Assembly (NCBI GenBank): GCA_051294375.1
Contig: CM119266.1
Coordinates: 21,217,987 to 21,281,986, forward strand
Source of the DNA: Paraspadella gotoi
Lineage: Eukaryota > Chaetognatha
Length of the DNA stretch: 64,000 nucleotides
Direction: 5' to 3'
The notes below the pieces were generated by a model. The model had not been told where the DNA came from, ran no database searches, and saw nothing but the letters and a program-made list of their open reading frames with translations. The translations under genes were made by a program, and so were the position numbers. This document shows positions 14,516-25,781 of the stretch, piece after piece. The stretch's first letter is position 1. Every line of letters begins with the position of its first letter.

Positions 14516-14700
14516 AATATTATAAAATAACTAAATATAATGCGTGACATAAATCGGAATACATCAACGATTCTGATTTATTATTTTCGATAGCATTCAT
14601 TCATGTCAATTTTTTTATACTATTTTGTACGACTCCAATTTAAAAGGGTCAGTTTGAGGATTTACTCTAATGGATCTCCCCCCCCCCCAAATTGTGCGAA

Positions 14701-14768
14701 GTCACGTGATTAGCGAGCCTCATCACGTGCGCTTTGGAGGTCACGGGATACAGGATCGTCACGTGACC
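14701..14768. promoter_or_regulatory. Cluster of CACGTG E-box motifs, including GTCACGTGAC
   Basis: GTCACGTGAT (about 14701), ATCACGTGCG (about 14723) and palindromic GTCACGTGAC (about 14758) lie within 70 bp, with GTCACGGG between. GTCACGTGAC is the core of motifs bound by TFEB/MITF/USF-type bHLH-zip factors. No promoter or gene start was identified next to it. Confidence 0.35.
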
Positions 14769-14845
14769 GCGTAAACCGTCGAGGGGTCGGGAAGTTGCCC
14801 GAGAATTTTATGGCAAAGACTCGACTTTTTTGTTTTCATGAGATC

Positions 14846-15063
14846 NNNNNNNNNNNNNNNNNNNNNNNNNNNNNNNNNNNNNNNNNNNNNNNNNNNNNNN
14901 NNNNNNNNNNNNNNNNNNNNNNNNNNNNNNNNNNNNNNNNNNNNNNNNNNNNNNNNNNNNNNNNNNNNNNNNNNNNNNNNNNNNNNNNNNNNNNNNNNNN
15001 NNNNNNNNNNNNNNNNNNNNNNNNNNNNNNNNNNNNNNNNNNNNNNNNNNNNNNNNNNNNNNN
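14846..15063. other. Assembly gap (218 N)
   Basis: A run of N flanked by unique sequence on the left and purine-rich GAAAGAGGGGG on the right. Confidence 0.98.
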
Positions 15064-15569
15064 TGAAAGAGGGGGTGGTAGAAAAGAATCGGAAAGGTGA
15101 AGGTAGGCGAAGAAGGAAGGTAAAGATGGGAATTTTGAAGAGATAGTATTGAAAATAGGCCCTAACTTCTCTTTTTAGTCCCTTCAATTCTAACCTCGGG
15201 TTGATAATATTATATGCGTTTTATTTCGAATTCAACAAGGTTAATTCATTATATACTTGAGCATCAAACAAATCTAAGACTAAAGACAAAAAAAAGTTAA
15301 AGAATGAGTGAAAACTCCTTTTATAAACAAAACAAGGTGAAAGTATTTAATATTTTAATCATTAAAGAACAAGATTTTTCGAACTGTATGTAAATCTTAG
15401 AAATAAAATTCTTTTGACTCTGGCTCTCCAAATCCCAAAGCCACTCGCCCCTCAAGCCCCCCCCTCTCCAAAGCTTAAGGAAGACGCCTCTGAGCCCCGG
15501 CCCGAGCTACCTTCAGTGGCGGAAGATAAAAGGGGAAAATGTTGATTGAAAATTGATGGTGTCCTCGTT

Positions 15570-15573
<4 letters not shown>
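15064..15573. other. AT-rich spacer, no gene seen
   Basis: Short spacers with CCCCCC runs near 15460. No credible open frame. Confidence 0.4.

Positions 15574-15664
<91 letters not shown>
15574..15664. repeat. GA microsatellite
   Basis: Nearly perfect (GA)n of about 90 bp. GTC-rich trinucleotide words follow at 15680-15850. Confidence 0.95.
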
Positions 15665-15667
<3 letters not shown>

Positions 15668-16294
15668 TAGTGAGGTTTACGGCGTCGACGAGGGAGTGAC
15701 GAAAAATCGAGGCTGAGGTTCGGTCGTGACGCCGCTAACGGCGTCGTTTTCCGGCGTCTGTGAGCGTCGTCGTTATCGTCGTCGGCGTCGCATCGGTCGT
15801 CGTCCGCCATGTTTCCCGCGATATCGTCGTTATAGTCGACGTCGTCGATTTTTAGTGGTCAGGGTTAAATTGTGATTGTTATTGGTTATTGGTCTGTGTT
15901 ATATCGAGGTCAATAGGAATTAAAAATTAGATTAACTGAGCCTTAAGAAGTTTAGATGTTGGACGAGAACGATCCAATCGCCAATTTGGTTAAAACCTCA
16001 AAAACCAACAGGAACCAATAACCAGTGATATAAGGCTAACCAACCTTCCCCTAACCACCTATCCTAACCACTATCCAACCACCTTCGTAAACGAATCCAA
16101 CTACCCGCGATCCTTCCATAAACTGGACTTTTTTTTGTTATTCCTTACGACCTTGCCCCGATATCCGCCGCACAAAACTTTGATGGACCAAAACAGAAAA
16201 GTGGGGAAACATTAAAAGAAGGATCTTCGACACTTCAAAACAGAAAAGGAAAGACCGTGAAGGTAAAAACTAGGAGGGGAACCTTTACGTCCTT

Positions 16295-16295
<1 letters not shown>

Positions 16296-16350
<55 letters not shown>

Positions 16351-16484
16351 CTTTCTCTCTCTCTCTTTCTCTCTCTCTCTTTCTCTTCCTCTCTCTTTTC
16401 TCTTTCCTCTCTCTCTCTCACTCTCTCTGTCTTTCTTTCTCTCTTTCTCTTCCTCTCTCTCTCCTCTCTCTCTCTCTTTCTCCT

Positions 16485-16534
<50 letters not shown>

Positions 16535-16545
16535 TTTCTCTCTCT
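16296..16545. repeat. Long compound CT microsatellite
   Basis: About 250 bp of CT with TTT, CC, A and G interruptions. Both strands give 70-155-residue repeat translations, which are not listed as genes. Confidence 0.95.
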
Positions 16546-16699
16546 CCCGGTTACCCCTGCTCACTCTCAAACTTTCACTCGCTCTCGCTTTCAAAACATC
16601 ACGTCCTTCTTTCATCGTGTTGGGCGATGATAAGATCCATAGACTCCCTTTCCCGCTCCCATCAAAATTTCCAGGAGTCACGTTTTACTTAACTCGTCA

Positions 16700-17985
16700 A
16701 ATATATTATACTCATATAAAATAATTTTGTAACTTTTTAATAAATATTATTTTTTTATACATGCAAAATAAGAGTTTATAAATACTCGGTTTTTTTTTCA
16801 TTAAGTAATCGTAAATAAAATAAAAATTGTTTTTCTTTCTAAATCTAAAAATGTAACAAAAAGAAAGTTCAAAACAATGTAGGAAAAATAATTTTACTTT
16901 TAAATAATTCATAATTTTTTTTGTATATTACAATGATAAATTTCAATATTAAAATATATTATAATATAAAATTATATATAAAATAAATTCTTATTTTTTT
17001 TCAATATTTTGAATATTTTGAATATTGAGAATTTTGAATATTGAGAAATCGCGACCCCCGATCCGATCGTTTATCGTCAAAATGGTTCACCTATCTAATA
17101 CACTGTATCCATGACACGAGCTCATAAGACATCATTTCACCTCGACGCTACGAGATTGCAGTTGGGAGGGGGGCGGGGGATCCCCACTACGGTTTGAAAG
17201 ATATAGCGATAAACTCACAGGCTTCAATGTAAACGCTCGTAATGTCGTAATGATTATTGGTTAAACATTTTTGTAACCAGAGTCAAATGATTTAAAAATA
17301 ACTATAAATCGTAACAAGTTATCTATTCATATCCCCAAAACTAAAAACAATCTCAAACATTACATTTTACTAGTTTGTCTAAAACCCTCAACCCTCGCCC
17401 ATTCTCGCCAGCCCCGACTCCAAATGGAGATCGTACGCGGGTGCGAGGTGATCATTCCTTTTCAAAACTGCGCGCCACCTCTAGGAGGAAATGACGACGA
17501 CGACGATGATCGGGAGCGAAATACGCATGCGCGAAAACCATCAAAACGTATCACGGCCCATCAAGGGTGAAGGGGGGGAGAGAGGGTGGGGTGAGGTTGA
17601 GAGGCTGAGAGGAGTTGAGGAGTTGAGGACTAGAGATTTTTTTAAAACAAGTTTATTATAAATATTTTAAGATGTATAGCCGACGTTATTAATTTTTGAA
17701 CGCATTGTTCCTAACTGAAAAAAAAATCAAATAATCAAAACTTAGATTGTAATACAAGGTGGTATATTTACTTATATATTTTCTGGATTGAATACAAAAA
17801 TTATTTTTATATATTACTTAAGCTTTTAGATATATCTAATTTTTGTATACAATAAATAAATAAATAAATCAGTAATTCCCTGAAAGAATGAATGAGGTCT
17901 TCAACTCTGGTTAATTTAAAGAAAAAACAGAGGCAAACAATTTGAGGATGAGGTCAAACGGTGACGGGACGAGGCTTTCACGGAG
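16700..17985. other. AT-rich spacer with a GC-richer patch at 17385-17600
   Basis: AT-rich words, including tandem TTTTGAATAT near 17005-17045. The patch at 17385-17600 contains GCGCCACCT (17472-17480) and ACGCATGCGC (about 17522). The first is the exact complement of AGGTGGCGC, the Drosophila-type CTCF core; the second resembles an NRF1 site. No gene called. Confidence 0.35.
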
Positions 17986-18176
17986 ATGAAGAGAGGCTGT
18001 CAAGACGAGGCCGAAAGGGGGCGTGACCGATTCTGCGCCCAGAGGTCAAAGCGTCACAAAAACTCGAGACGGAGAGGAACAGGACAACAGACGGTGACGC
18101 TTCCAACAGATGCGTCACGAGTTAATTACATTTGCTTTAGCCTTTCGCAATATTTTATGACGATGCGTCACTTAGG
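17960..18176. promoter_or_regulatory. Dense TGACG/CGTCA half-site cluster
   Basis: CRE-like half-sites recur: GGTGACGGG, GCGTGACC, GCGTCACAA, GGTGACGCT, ATGCGTCACGA and ATGCGTCACTT between 17960 and 18176. Such clusters can bind CREB/ATF-type bZIP factors. A 71-residue plus frame from ATG 17986 overlaps it, but its composition is not convincing. Confidence 0.25.
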
Positions 18177-18277
18177 GCTTTTCACAAATTTAAGAAAATG
18201 AACGCTATTAAAAATCAAATAATTCCATAGGATTCATGCACATTGCAAATGCTGTAAGTAAAGCAGAATGATTCACG

Positions 18278-18466
18278 TTAAAAAAAAACTGAGAGTCTTT
18301 TTAAAATTTTCTTATCCTTGATGTGTTTTCGCAAATATCGAGACAACACCTCAGAAATCCCAGCCTCTCTAATCTCTATTTCCGCAAAACCCCATCGGAG
18401 AAAAAAAAGAAAGCTAATGACCATCAACAAACCGAGAAGCCGATGTTGCAATAGAAACTTGGTCAT
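18278..18466 (-). CDS. Possible small membrane-associated protein, 62 residues
   Basis: From ATG at 18466 the frame begins MTKFLLQHRLLGLLMVISFL and continues FFLRWGFAEIE, then a charged amphipathic tail with VLSRYLRKHIKDKK. It has one hydrophobic segment at about residues 9-23, resembling a signal anchor. No family recognised. On the plus strand the same bases form an open frame with a GTAGTT donor at 18469, phase-compatible with the candidate exon at 18608-18699. The coding strand is therefore unresolved, and chance is possible at this length. Confidence 0.25.
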   Translation of the reverse strand: MTKFLLQHRLLGLLMVISFLFFLRWGFAEIEIREAGISEVLSRYLRKHIKDKKILKRLSVFF

Positions 18467-18489
18467 AGGTAGTTCATCTCCTCCTTTCC

Positions 18490-18495
18490 CTCTCT

Positions 18496-18587
<92 letters not shown>

Positions 18588-18592
18588 ATCCG
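18490..18592. repeat. CT microsatellite
   Basis: About 100 bp of (CT)n, followed by TTCATCCGTTTTCTCCACTTTAG, a strong pyrimidine-tract plus AG arrangement on the plus strand. Confidence 0.95.
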
Positions 18593-18607
18593 TTTTCTCC
18601 ACTTTAG

Positions 18608-18699
18608 CACCTCTGATGGACGTTTGGACCCCGCGAGTGACAAAAGCCAACGAAAAAAGGGGAAGTTTGAAGATTGAAAAATTGAAAGGCATAAAATAA
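18608..18699 (+). CDS. Candidate terminal exon after a CT-repeat polypyrimidine tract
   Basis: After TTTAG at 18607, one frame gives PLMDVWTPRVTKANEKRGSL and continues to TAA at 18697-18699; another gives TSDGRLDPASDKSQRKKGKF to TGA at 18675. The first is in phase with an upstream plus-strand frame ending at a GTAGTT donor near 18469, which would leave an intron of about 140 bp made almost wholly of CT repeat. Unknown function. The exon is short enough that chance is a serious alternative. Confidence 0.2.
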
Positions 18700-19025
18700 A
18701 ACGACGCCAACGAGAAAATAACCTAAAGGTGTAGATTTTTTTTTCTCGCGGGAAAGTAAATTACAAAATAAACGAGACATCTATTTAAAGTATTTCATTT
18801 CACATAATGATTATCATTATTAGAAAGGTTAACATTGGGGCTTTTTTTTTTGTGTGAGAGAAAAAAAACATAATTCAGTTGTCGTCAAGCGAAACTTTTT
18901 TTTGAGGAATAAACGAGACAAACTCAAAAGAGAAAAATGAAAGAAAAATAGGAAAAAGAAAAAAAAATGGTTTAAAAAAAAAAGGAAAAAAGAGGGAAGA
19001 TGGGAGGAAAGGAAATGAATCGAAG

Positions 19026-19092
19026 TTAATCTAAATGACGAGTTTGAAATGTATGGCTTTCTTCGCGACAGCGGGTCAGAAGTTTAGACTTG
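19026..19092 (-). CDS. Candidate terminal exon, 21 codons
   Basis: On the minus strand a CT tract (19130-19227) is followed by CTTCCTCATCTCCGTAG and then [20 protein letters not shown] plus one residue and TAA at 19028-19026. The splice-like context is good. The frame is too short to exclude chance. No family recognised. Confidence 0.18.
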
Positions 19093-19126
19093 CTACGGAG
19101 ATGAGGAAGAGCAGGAGAGAAGGGAT

Positions 19127-19231
<105 letters not shown>

Positions 19232-19277
19232 AGAATAAGGGGGAGAGATATAAGAAGAGGCAGAATGAAACAGAGAG

Positions 19278-19908
19278 ATGTACATCTCAAGAGAGAGCGA
19301 AGGTAGGAGGCGACGTCCGTTTAAAACGCTTTTCTTTCTGCGCGCTACGCCGCATCGAAACCCCGACGCCTCGCCTCCTCGAGGTGGCAGCACATTTCAA
19401 AGTAAACAAAAGGCGCGGGAAAGATGGACGCTTGTTGAGGAAGGGGGATGGTGGCGAATAATGAAGCAAGGCGTGGGCAATAAAGGTATGGGTAAGTTTG
19501 GGCGATGTGACGAGCGAAAATCCCAAACAAATGAACACATTAATTTTAAAACTATTTTATTTTAAAAATCGATTATTGGAAAATCATTTCGTTAGATTTT
19601 TTAACCAAAAATTTAGAAATAAGAGGGGAGGTGGAGAATGAAGAACACAATTCGTTAAATAATTTTAAAGGTTTTAAAAGATACTATTACTGATACAACA
19701 ATTAAAATGAAACATACGTGACTTAACTTAACTCTTCATTAGAAAAATAAAATAAATTAAATCGTTAGATTGTATAAGAGACTTGAGTTAGGATAAATAC
19801 TTCAAAATCTTGTAGTTATTCTAGATTGATAAATATCTCAGTTAATAAAATTTGATATAATAACATATTAAAAAGAAAAGCATAGTATAAAATATATTCT
19901 CAACTTAT
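19278..19908. other. Spacer with an unconvincing 95-codon frame, then an AT-rich stretch
   Basis: A plus frame from ATG 19278 to 19565 includes KARERWTLVEEGG but overlaps an equally open minus frame. From 19540 on the sequence is AT-rich without features. I call no gene. Confidence 0.35.
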
Positions 19909-19987
19909 TTATTTCTTCCGAACTCTCTTTCGCTCTTTCTCTCTGGCCCGGACATTTTTTATGGCACCGAATCCGTTTTTGGCGGCT
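19909..19987 (-). CDS. Candidate basic terminal exon
   Basis: The minus strand reads CT repeat, then TTTCTCCAG at about 19988, then an open frame [20 protein letters not shown] ending VRKK and TAA. A second frame, beginning [20 protein letters not shown], is also open. The Arg/Lys-rich peptide recalls basic DNA-binding segments, but no helix-loop-helix follows, so family assignment is not justified. Confidence 0.2.
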
Positions 19988-19988
19988 G

Positions 19989-20316
<328 letters not shown>

Positions 20317-20439
20317 AGAGGACACGTGGTCGGTCTGTGAAAGGGTAAAGGAATTAATGGGTAAATGAAGAAGAAAAAGTTGTGAGACCAGACACTCACG
20401 CGCACTCTTCAGCGAAACTGTGGACCACATTTATAATGA

Positions 20440-20652
20440 TTAAATTAATAATATTAGAAAATTTAGATGAAGCGCTTTTTTTGTCAACCCACCAACGACG
20501 GGTTGAATGGATAACGAATGCGGTACGTGGTGGTCCCTCGCTGTCCCGTAATCCATTTCGTACGGACAAAAATCCATGAGTTCGGACGCGGGTCGAGCGT
20601 GCGAGACCGATTCGGTCTGTCCGGGCTCATTCAGGATATTTGCAATTAATGA
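20440..20652 (-). CDS. Candidate terminal exon, 70 codons, unknown product
   Basis: On the minus strand, CT-rich sequence (20670-20728) and TTTTTCGGTCTTGGAAG precede an in-phase frame. It begins SLIANILNEPGQTESVSHAR, continues PASELMDFCPYEMDYGTARD and HHVPHSLSIQPVVGG, and ends LNFLILLI then TAA. Composition is balanced and unlike repeat translation. A plus-strand 65-residue frame overlaps it, so the strand is inference. No domain recognised. Confidence 0.3.
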   Translation of the reverse strand, partial: SLIANILNEPGQTESVSHARPASELMDFCPYEMDYGTARDHHVPHSLSIQPVVGGLTKKALHLNFLILLI

Positions 20653-20669
20653 CTTCCAAGACCGAAAAA

Positions 20670-20685
20670 GATGAAGAGAGAGAAG

Positions 20686-20731
<46 letters not shown>

Positions 20732-21205
20732 AAGAGGAGGAGGAAATGAATTGATCATGATTACCATCAAACTTGGCCACTGGTTGATACATGCCTCGCG
20801 AATGGAGGAAAGGAGAGGAAATCGGGAGGAAAAATGAAAGAGAAAGGAAAGAAAGGAAGAGATGGATTAGAGGAAAAGGAAAGAGAAAGAAAAGAGATTA
20901 AGAGAAGGATTAGAGGAAAAGGAAGGAGAAAGGAAAGAGAAGAAGAAATAGATTAGAGGAAAAGGAAAGAGAAAGAAAAGAGACTAAGAGATGGATGAGA
21001 AAAAATGGAAAGAGAAAGAAAAGAGAGGAAGAGATGGATTAGAGGAAAAGAAAAAAAAGAAAAGAGAGGAAGAGATGGATTCGAGGAAAAAGGAAAGAGA
21101 AAGAAAAGAGACGAGGAGATGGATTAGAGGAAAAAGAAAAGAGAAAGAAAAGAGACTAAGAGATGGATTAGAGGAAAAAGGAAAGAGAAAGAAAAGGGAC
21201 GAATA
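20670..21205. repeat. GA microsatellite followed by a purine-rich minisatellite
   Basis: (GA)n at about 20670-20728, then from about 20850 roughly eight imperfect copies of a unit of about 42-45 bp based on AGATGGATTAGAGGAAAAGG and AAAGAGAAAGAAAAGAGACT. The Lys-Glu-Arg open frame at 20991-21206 is a repeat translation. Confidence 0.85.
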
Positions 21206-21703
21206 GGAAAAGAGGAAAAGATCTCAAACTTGAATGAGGAAGAAGAATGTGAAGTGAGAGACGTTGATTAACCGGTTCGAGTCGTTGTACAAAGTCGGTC
21301 TTACATTCACGTGAAATGACAAGCGTGAACCGAGTTCAGATTTTTCACGCGTCGTGAAACAGTTTTCAGAGTTGACTTTATTTAATAAATTAATTTTACA
21401 AAACGATATACTGTTATATTTTTATTCTTATCACCATCATTTTCGCTTTCACGTCATCCTTGAAAATTCTTTCTTTTCGTCACAAGTGACTCACCCTTAA
21501 CTTTCCCGCTCTTACCCCAATTCCTCACCATCTCCCTTCAACAGAAAAAAAAACCGGGTTTTCCATTTCGTTTCTGAGAGACGAAACCTCGGAGACTCAA
21601 CTCACCTAAATCCTATTGGAATAATGATATGGGATTTCCTGAGGGAGAAATAAAGTTTAAAAGTGTAATGATGTCACTTTCGCGAAGGCAACGTTTGCAG
21701 GAA

Positions 21704-21755
<52 letters not shown>

Positions 21756-22059
21756 GACAAAGACTTTTGGGGCGAAATCGCTAATGACGCCGGCGACGAA
21801 GAGAAGACCCATTTACGCTTTCAAAATTGGACTTTACATTAAATAAAAGGAAATGGGGGGAAATGACTATTTATATGTAAAATTTGCAAATAATAGGCTG
21901 GGTATTTTTTTAACGTTTTCAAAATTATATCTACTTTAAAGTTTCTCAGTATTGATTCATGACAGTTCCAATTTGGTTTCCACTAGTTTGTTTTTGTTTT
22001 TTTGCTCCGAAACAAAGCGAACGTTGACCAAGATCGAGATAATAACGAAACACATTAGA
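21206..22059. other. Spacer with a (GAC)n tract
   Basis: A (GAC)n tract of about 48 bp lies at 21704-21752. The rest is AT-rich or mixed spacer with no supportable gene. Confidence 0.4.
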
Positions 22060-22662
<603 letters not shown>

Positions 22663-22805
22663 AAATCACTCGGCTCGCATGACTTCTCACTATTGGTTGA
22701 AAAGAGTTGAACAAAGTGCTATAAAGTTTTTATTCTAAACGTTAAATGTTTGTTACTTCATCTGAAAATGAACATCAGTACTCAGCTGAAAAACTTCTTA
22801 CAATA

Positions 22806-23057
22806 CTAGATAGAAGCAATGTACTCATTCGCCCTAAAAAATTCCTTGTTCCGATCGAACCGTAGTGGATTCTCTGATGGGACTTTTGGTCTTCCTTCCT
22901 CTCCCTCGCCTACTCCGCCCCCCCCTGCTCCCCCCCTTCTCGCCACCCAATGGCCACGCCTCTGGTCATTACGTTCTCTTCCGCCGCCATCATCATCACT
23001 GTCGTCGTCGTCGTCGTCGCCGCCATTACCTGGTATCGGTCTTTGATGTTGCACCAT
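22806..23057 (-). CDS. Possible acidic, Gly-rich small protein, 83 residues
   Basis: From ATG 23057: MVQHQRPIPGNGG, a poly-Asp run from (GTC)n, a Gly-rich middle, then PSENPLRFDRNKEFFRANEY ending IASI. The last 25 residues look like normal protein. CCAG|GTAATG near the ninth codon could instead be a 5' splice donor. An overlapping plus frame is Pro-Ser-rich low complexity. No family recognised. Confidence 0.25.
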   Translation of the reverse strand: MVQHQRPIPGNGGDDDDDDSDDDGGGRERNDQRRGHWVARRGGAGGGGVGEGEEGRPKVPSENPLRFDRNKEFFRANEYIASI

Positions 23058-23232
23058 AAACGCTGGGTTTTTGAGTTTGGCTTCGAAAGCTCAAGCCAAA
23101 TATACAGTAGTGATGCAGTGATACCGCAAATGAGTATTTTGTAGTTTTCACTATTTTAGTTTGTAGTTGCTGTACTAAATGTAGTAACCTGCAACACAGA
23201 TACTATTATGTACGTAGACTTGTATGTATTAT

Positions 23233-23799
23233 TTATACATATCCTAAACCGTAGTCATTTTCGATAAATTCTTTTCCCCTGTATTCAAATGACCCCGCGC
23301 CCAAAGTCGTCTTCGCCTTTCTGCCTGGTGTCCACTCCCCAAGCGCCCTTGCGAGCAAAGTCCGCTGCGCCGTCGAGGAAAAATGCGTATCTGCAACTAC
23401 CCCTGATGCGGATTCTGCGAGAATGTGACGGCAGGGCTGCGCGGCGCCAGGAAAATCGGATCCGAACGGCGCCGTGGCGTAAGTCGAACGAGAAACTGCT
23501 CCATGTCGGGTCGAGAGAGTTGGGCCGGCGATCGCGGGCGTCTTGCCGCGAGTCCGTGATGACCTTCGGGGACGAAAATCCCCGTCCGCGACGATTAGGC
23601 CTTTGAAATAAAGGAAGGGTGCAGTGAATAAAGGGTGGCTGCTGTGAATCAAGGGAGAGTGCTGTGAATAAAGGGAGGGTGCTGTGGATAAAGGGTTGTG
23701 CTGTGGGTGCCTGATACGGAGAAAGGTATGTAGGTGCTGGATGAGATGAAACTGAGAAATTAGTTTAAAATTGTTTTTAACAATAAAATAATAATTCAT
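23233..23799 (-). CDS. Long open frame over a GC-rich block and a minisatellite, 188 residues
   Basis: From ATG 23799 the frame runs through a minisatellite (residues about 30-70, His/Pro/Ser-rich). It then enters a GC-rich block encoding GKTPAIAGPTLSTRHGAVSR, GSDFPGAAQPCRHILAESAS and TLGAGSFEYRGKEFIENDYG. A second minus frame in the same block is also largely open (RFSWRRAALPSHS and FFLDGAADFARKGAWGVDTR). If real, the GC-rich part (23270-23600) is the likely exon. Function unknown. Confidence 0.2.
   Translation of the reverse strand: MNYYFIVKNNFKLISQFHLIQHLHTFLRIRHPQHNPLSTAPSLYSQHSPLIHSSHPLFTAPFLYFKGLIVADGDFRPRRSSRTRGKTPAIAGPTLSTRHGAVSRSTYATAPFGSDFPGAAQPCRHILAESASGVVADTHFSSTAQRTLLARALGEWTPGRKAKTTLGAGSFEYRGKEFIENDYGLGYV
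23606..23712. repeat. Minisatellite, unit about 22 bp
   Basis: Four to five imperfect copies of AAAGGGAGGGTGCTGTGAAT. Confidence 0.85.
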
Positions 23800-23893
23800 T
23801 TAAACGTGTGGTTTTATTTAAGTATATAAGTAGACAGGGATTTCAATATGAAACCGGTATGGATTTTATTTCTCAGAAAAGACGATGTCCATT

Positions 23894-24184
23894 TTAGGGA
23901 GTTTTTTTTTCCGGTTTCAAAAATATATAAATATATATAATATATATTATTTTATCAAACATTTTCCTCACACTTTTACTATGGAAATAAAATACACCGT
24001 CGGTTCCTATCTTCTCTTTTACCGATTCTGTCGCCGCTTCAACCGCCAACGCCGCCTCGCCCATCGACGTCAAAGCCATTACCGACGACGCCGCCGCCGC
24101 CGCCGCAGCAACCGCCCCCTTCAAAATTGATGTTTCATCTTCGTTAACTCGGCCCACATGGAAGCCGATTCGTCTTAATCGCAT
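23894..24184 (-). CDS. Possible first exon or small CDS, 96 residues
   Basis: ATG at 24184 starts MRLRRIGFHVGRVNEDETSI, then LKGAV, poly-Ala from (GCC)n, SSVMALTSMGEAALAVEAAT, ESVKEKIGTDGVFYFHSK, and then AT-rich Ile/Tyr sequence that is probably intronic. GTAAAA just after FHS could be a donor. No homology recognised. Confidence 0.25.
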   Translation of the reverse strand: MRLRRIGFHVGRVNEDETSILKGAVAAAAAAASSVMALTSMGEAALAVEAATESVKEKIGTDGVFYFHSKSVRKMFDKIIYIIYIYIFLKPEKKTP

Positions 24185-24256
24185 CCGAATTTGCTTTTAT
24201 ATCGATTCGATGGTGCATGGTGCAAATCCTATGTGGAGGCTATATATTTTCAAAAG

Positions 24257-24257
<1 letters not shown>

Positions 24258-24295
<38 letters not shown>

Positions 24296-24545
24296 TTCTT
24301 ATTTCTTTCTTTTTCTTTCCTCTTCTTTCTTTCTTTCTTTCTCTTTCTCTCCCCTCTCTCTCTCTCTCTCACACCTCCACGTTCCTTTTCACCTTCCCCC
24401 TTACTTCCTCTTTCGCCATTATCTCTCTCTCTATATCCCATGTTCTGTCACCTGCTCTCCTCCCGCTCTCTTCCTCTCCTTCCCCGCCGCCCCCCAAGAA
24501 CTCTCTCTCTCTCTCTCTTCTCGTCTTTCTTCTCTCTCTCCTCTC

Positions 24546-24601
<56 letters not shown>

Positions 24602-24650
24602 CGTCTGTCTCCTCTCTCTCTCCCCTCATCTCTCTCTCATCTCATTATCA
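24258..24650. repeat. CTTT and CT compound microsatellites
   Basis: (CTTT)n-like sequence lies at 24258-24345 and (CT)n blocks at 24345-24372, 24500-24600 and nearby. Three plus frames of 148-228 residues here are mostly repeat translation. Confidence 0.9.
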
Positions 24651-24651
24651 A

Positions 24652-24903
24652 GTTGATGATTTCCGCTTTCTAGTCTTCGCCGTCATCGATCTCTTTGGGA
24701 GAGACCAAAGCAATAAAACTTTCTTCTCATCAATCAATTGGCTGCAGCTTAATTTACCTTTAGGGGCCGAAGGAATTGTACTTGTGTGTGCCAAACCCTG
24801 GCGGCGAAGATGCTCCCACTTTTTCCCGCTTCTTCTTTTCTTTCTTTCGTATCATCTTTTTTTTTGTTGGTTCCTTTTAAATTTCGCAAGTCAGAGGGAA
24901 TAA
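24652..24903 (+). CDS. Candidate terminal exon, 83 codons
   Basis: CT-rich sequence followed by CATCTCATTATCAAG leads into an open frame VDDFRFLVFAVIDLFGRDQS, NKTFFSSINWLQLNLPLGAE and GIVLVCAKPWRRRC. A hydrophobic Phe/Leu stretch and stop follow at 24903. The first 60 residues have protein-like composition. The acceptor (AAG) is weak. No family recognised. Confidence 0.25.
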   Translation, partial: VDDFRFLVFAVIDLFGRDQSNKTFFSSINWLQLNLPLGAEGIVLVCAKPWRRRCSHFFPLLLFFLSYHLFFCWFLLNFASQRE

Positions 24904-25747
24904 TATATCATTAAAAACAGGAACCTATGCCAAGAAAGAAATTAAATAGTTCCTTGAGAGACCTCCTCATTAGTTATATTATTATAATAAATTGTTTGCT
25001 CTTCATTAGTGAATTTGTTTTTTCTTCGCTTACGTTTTTCAAATAATTTCACATTTAAATTCCCGCCTCTTGAGAATGGTACAGTACTTTGCCCTTCTCT
25101 CTCCCCTCCTACCCTTTTTTCTCTGCGTTTTGTTAATACAACTCAAAACTAATCCTCGGGTGATCCCTCGTGACCAACAATCCTTCCTCTCGCAACGACT
25201 CATCAAGCTCTCAAGCAATCCGGTCTGTTCCCCCTCTCTCTCTCTCTTCCCTGTCGTCCTCCCTTCCGCGGTTTCTTACATCCCTTTCCCAATCTGAAGA
25301 ATTTGGACATACCTCCTGCTCTCCGTCCTCTCCTTCTCAACACGAGATCGAGCTTCCTTTCCCTTAATTACCCTCCATTCCTCCCCCCCTCTCTATCCCT
25401 CCCCTCTTCCCGTATCTCTTTGCTCTCTCTCGCCCACTCTCTGCTCTCTCGATCACTTTTCCAAAATCATTTTATTGTCATTTTTGTTCGGAATTAAAAA
25501 ACGACTTCTTGGGCTGCCTAGTCCCCTCATTTTTTTTTTTTTTTTCTTTTTTTTTCTTCCTTGCCGGAGGCTGATGATGTCTTTTTTTCCTTTTTTTTTT
25601 TCTTCCTCATTTTCCCCCTTTATTTATGGTAGACTAATGAATTACTGTCTTTCGTGTTACGAAGAACGAAAACCACCCAAAAGAAAAAAAATTAGAACTG
25701 AAAACATTTTTGGTCTACGTACAGTTTTGAATTTTTTTTTTGCAGTT

Positions 25748-25781
<34 letters not shown>

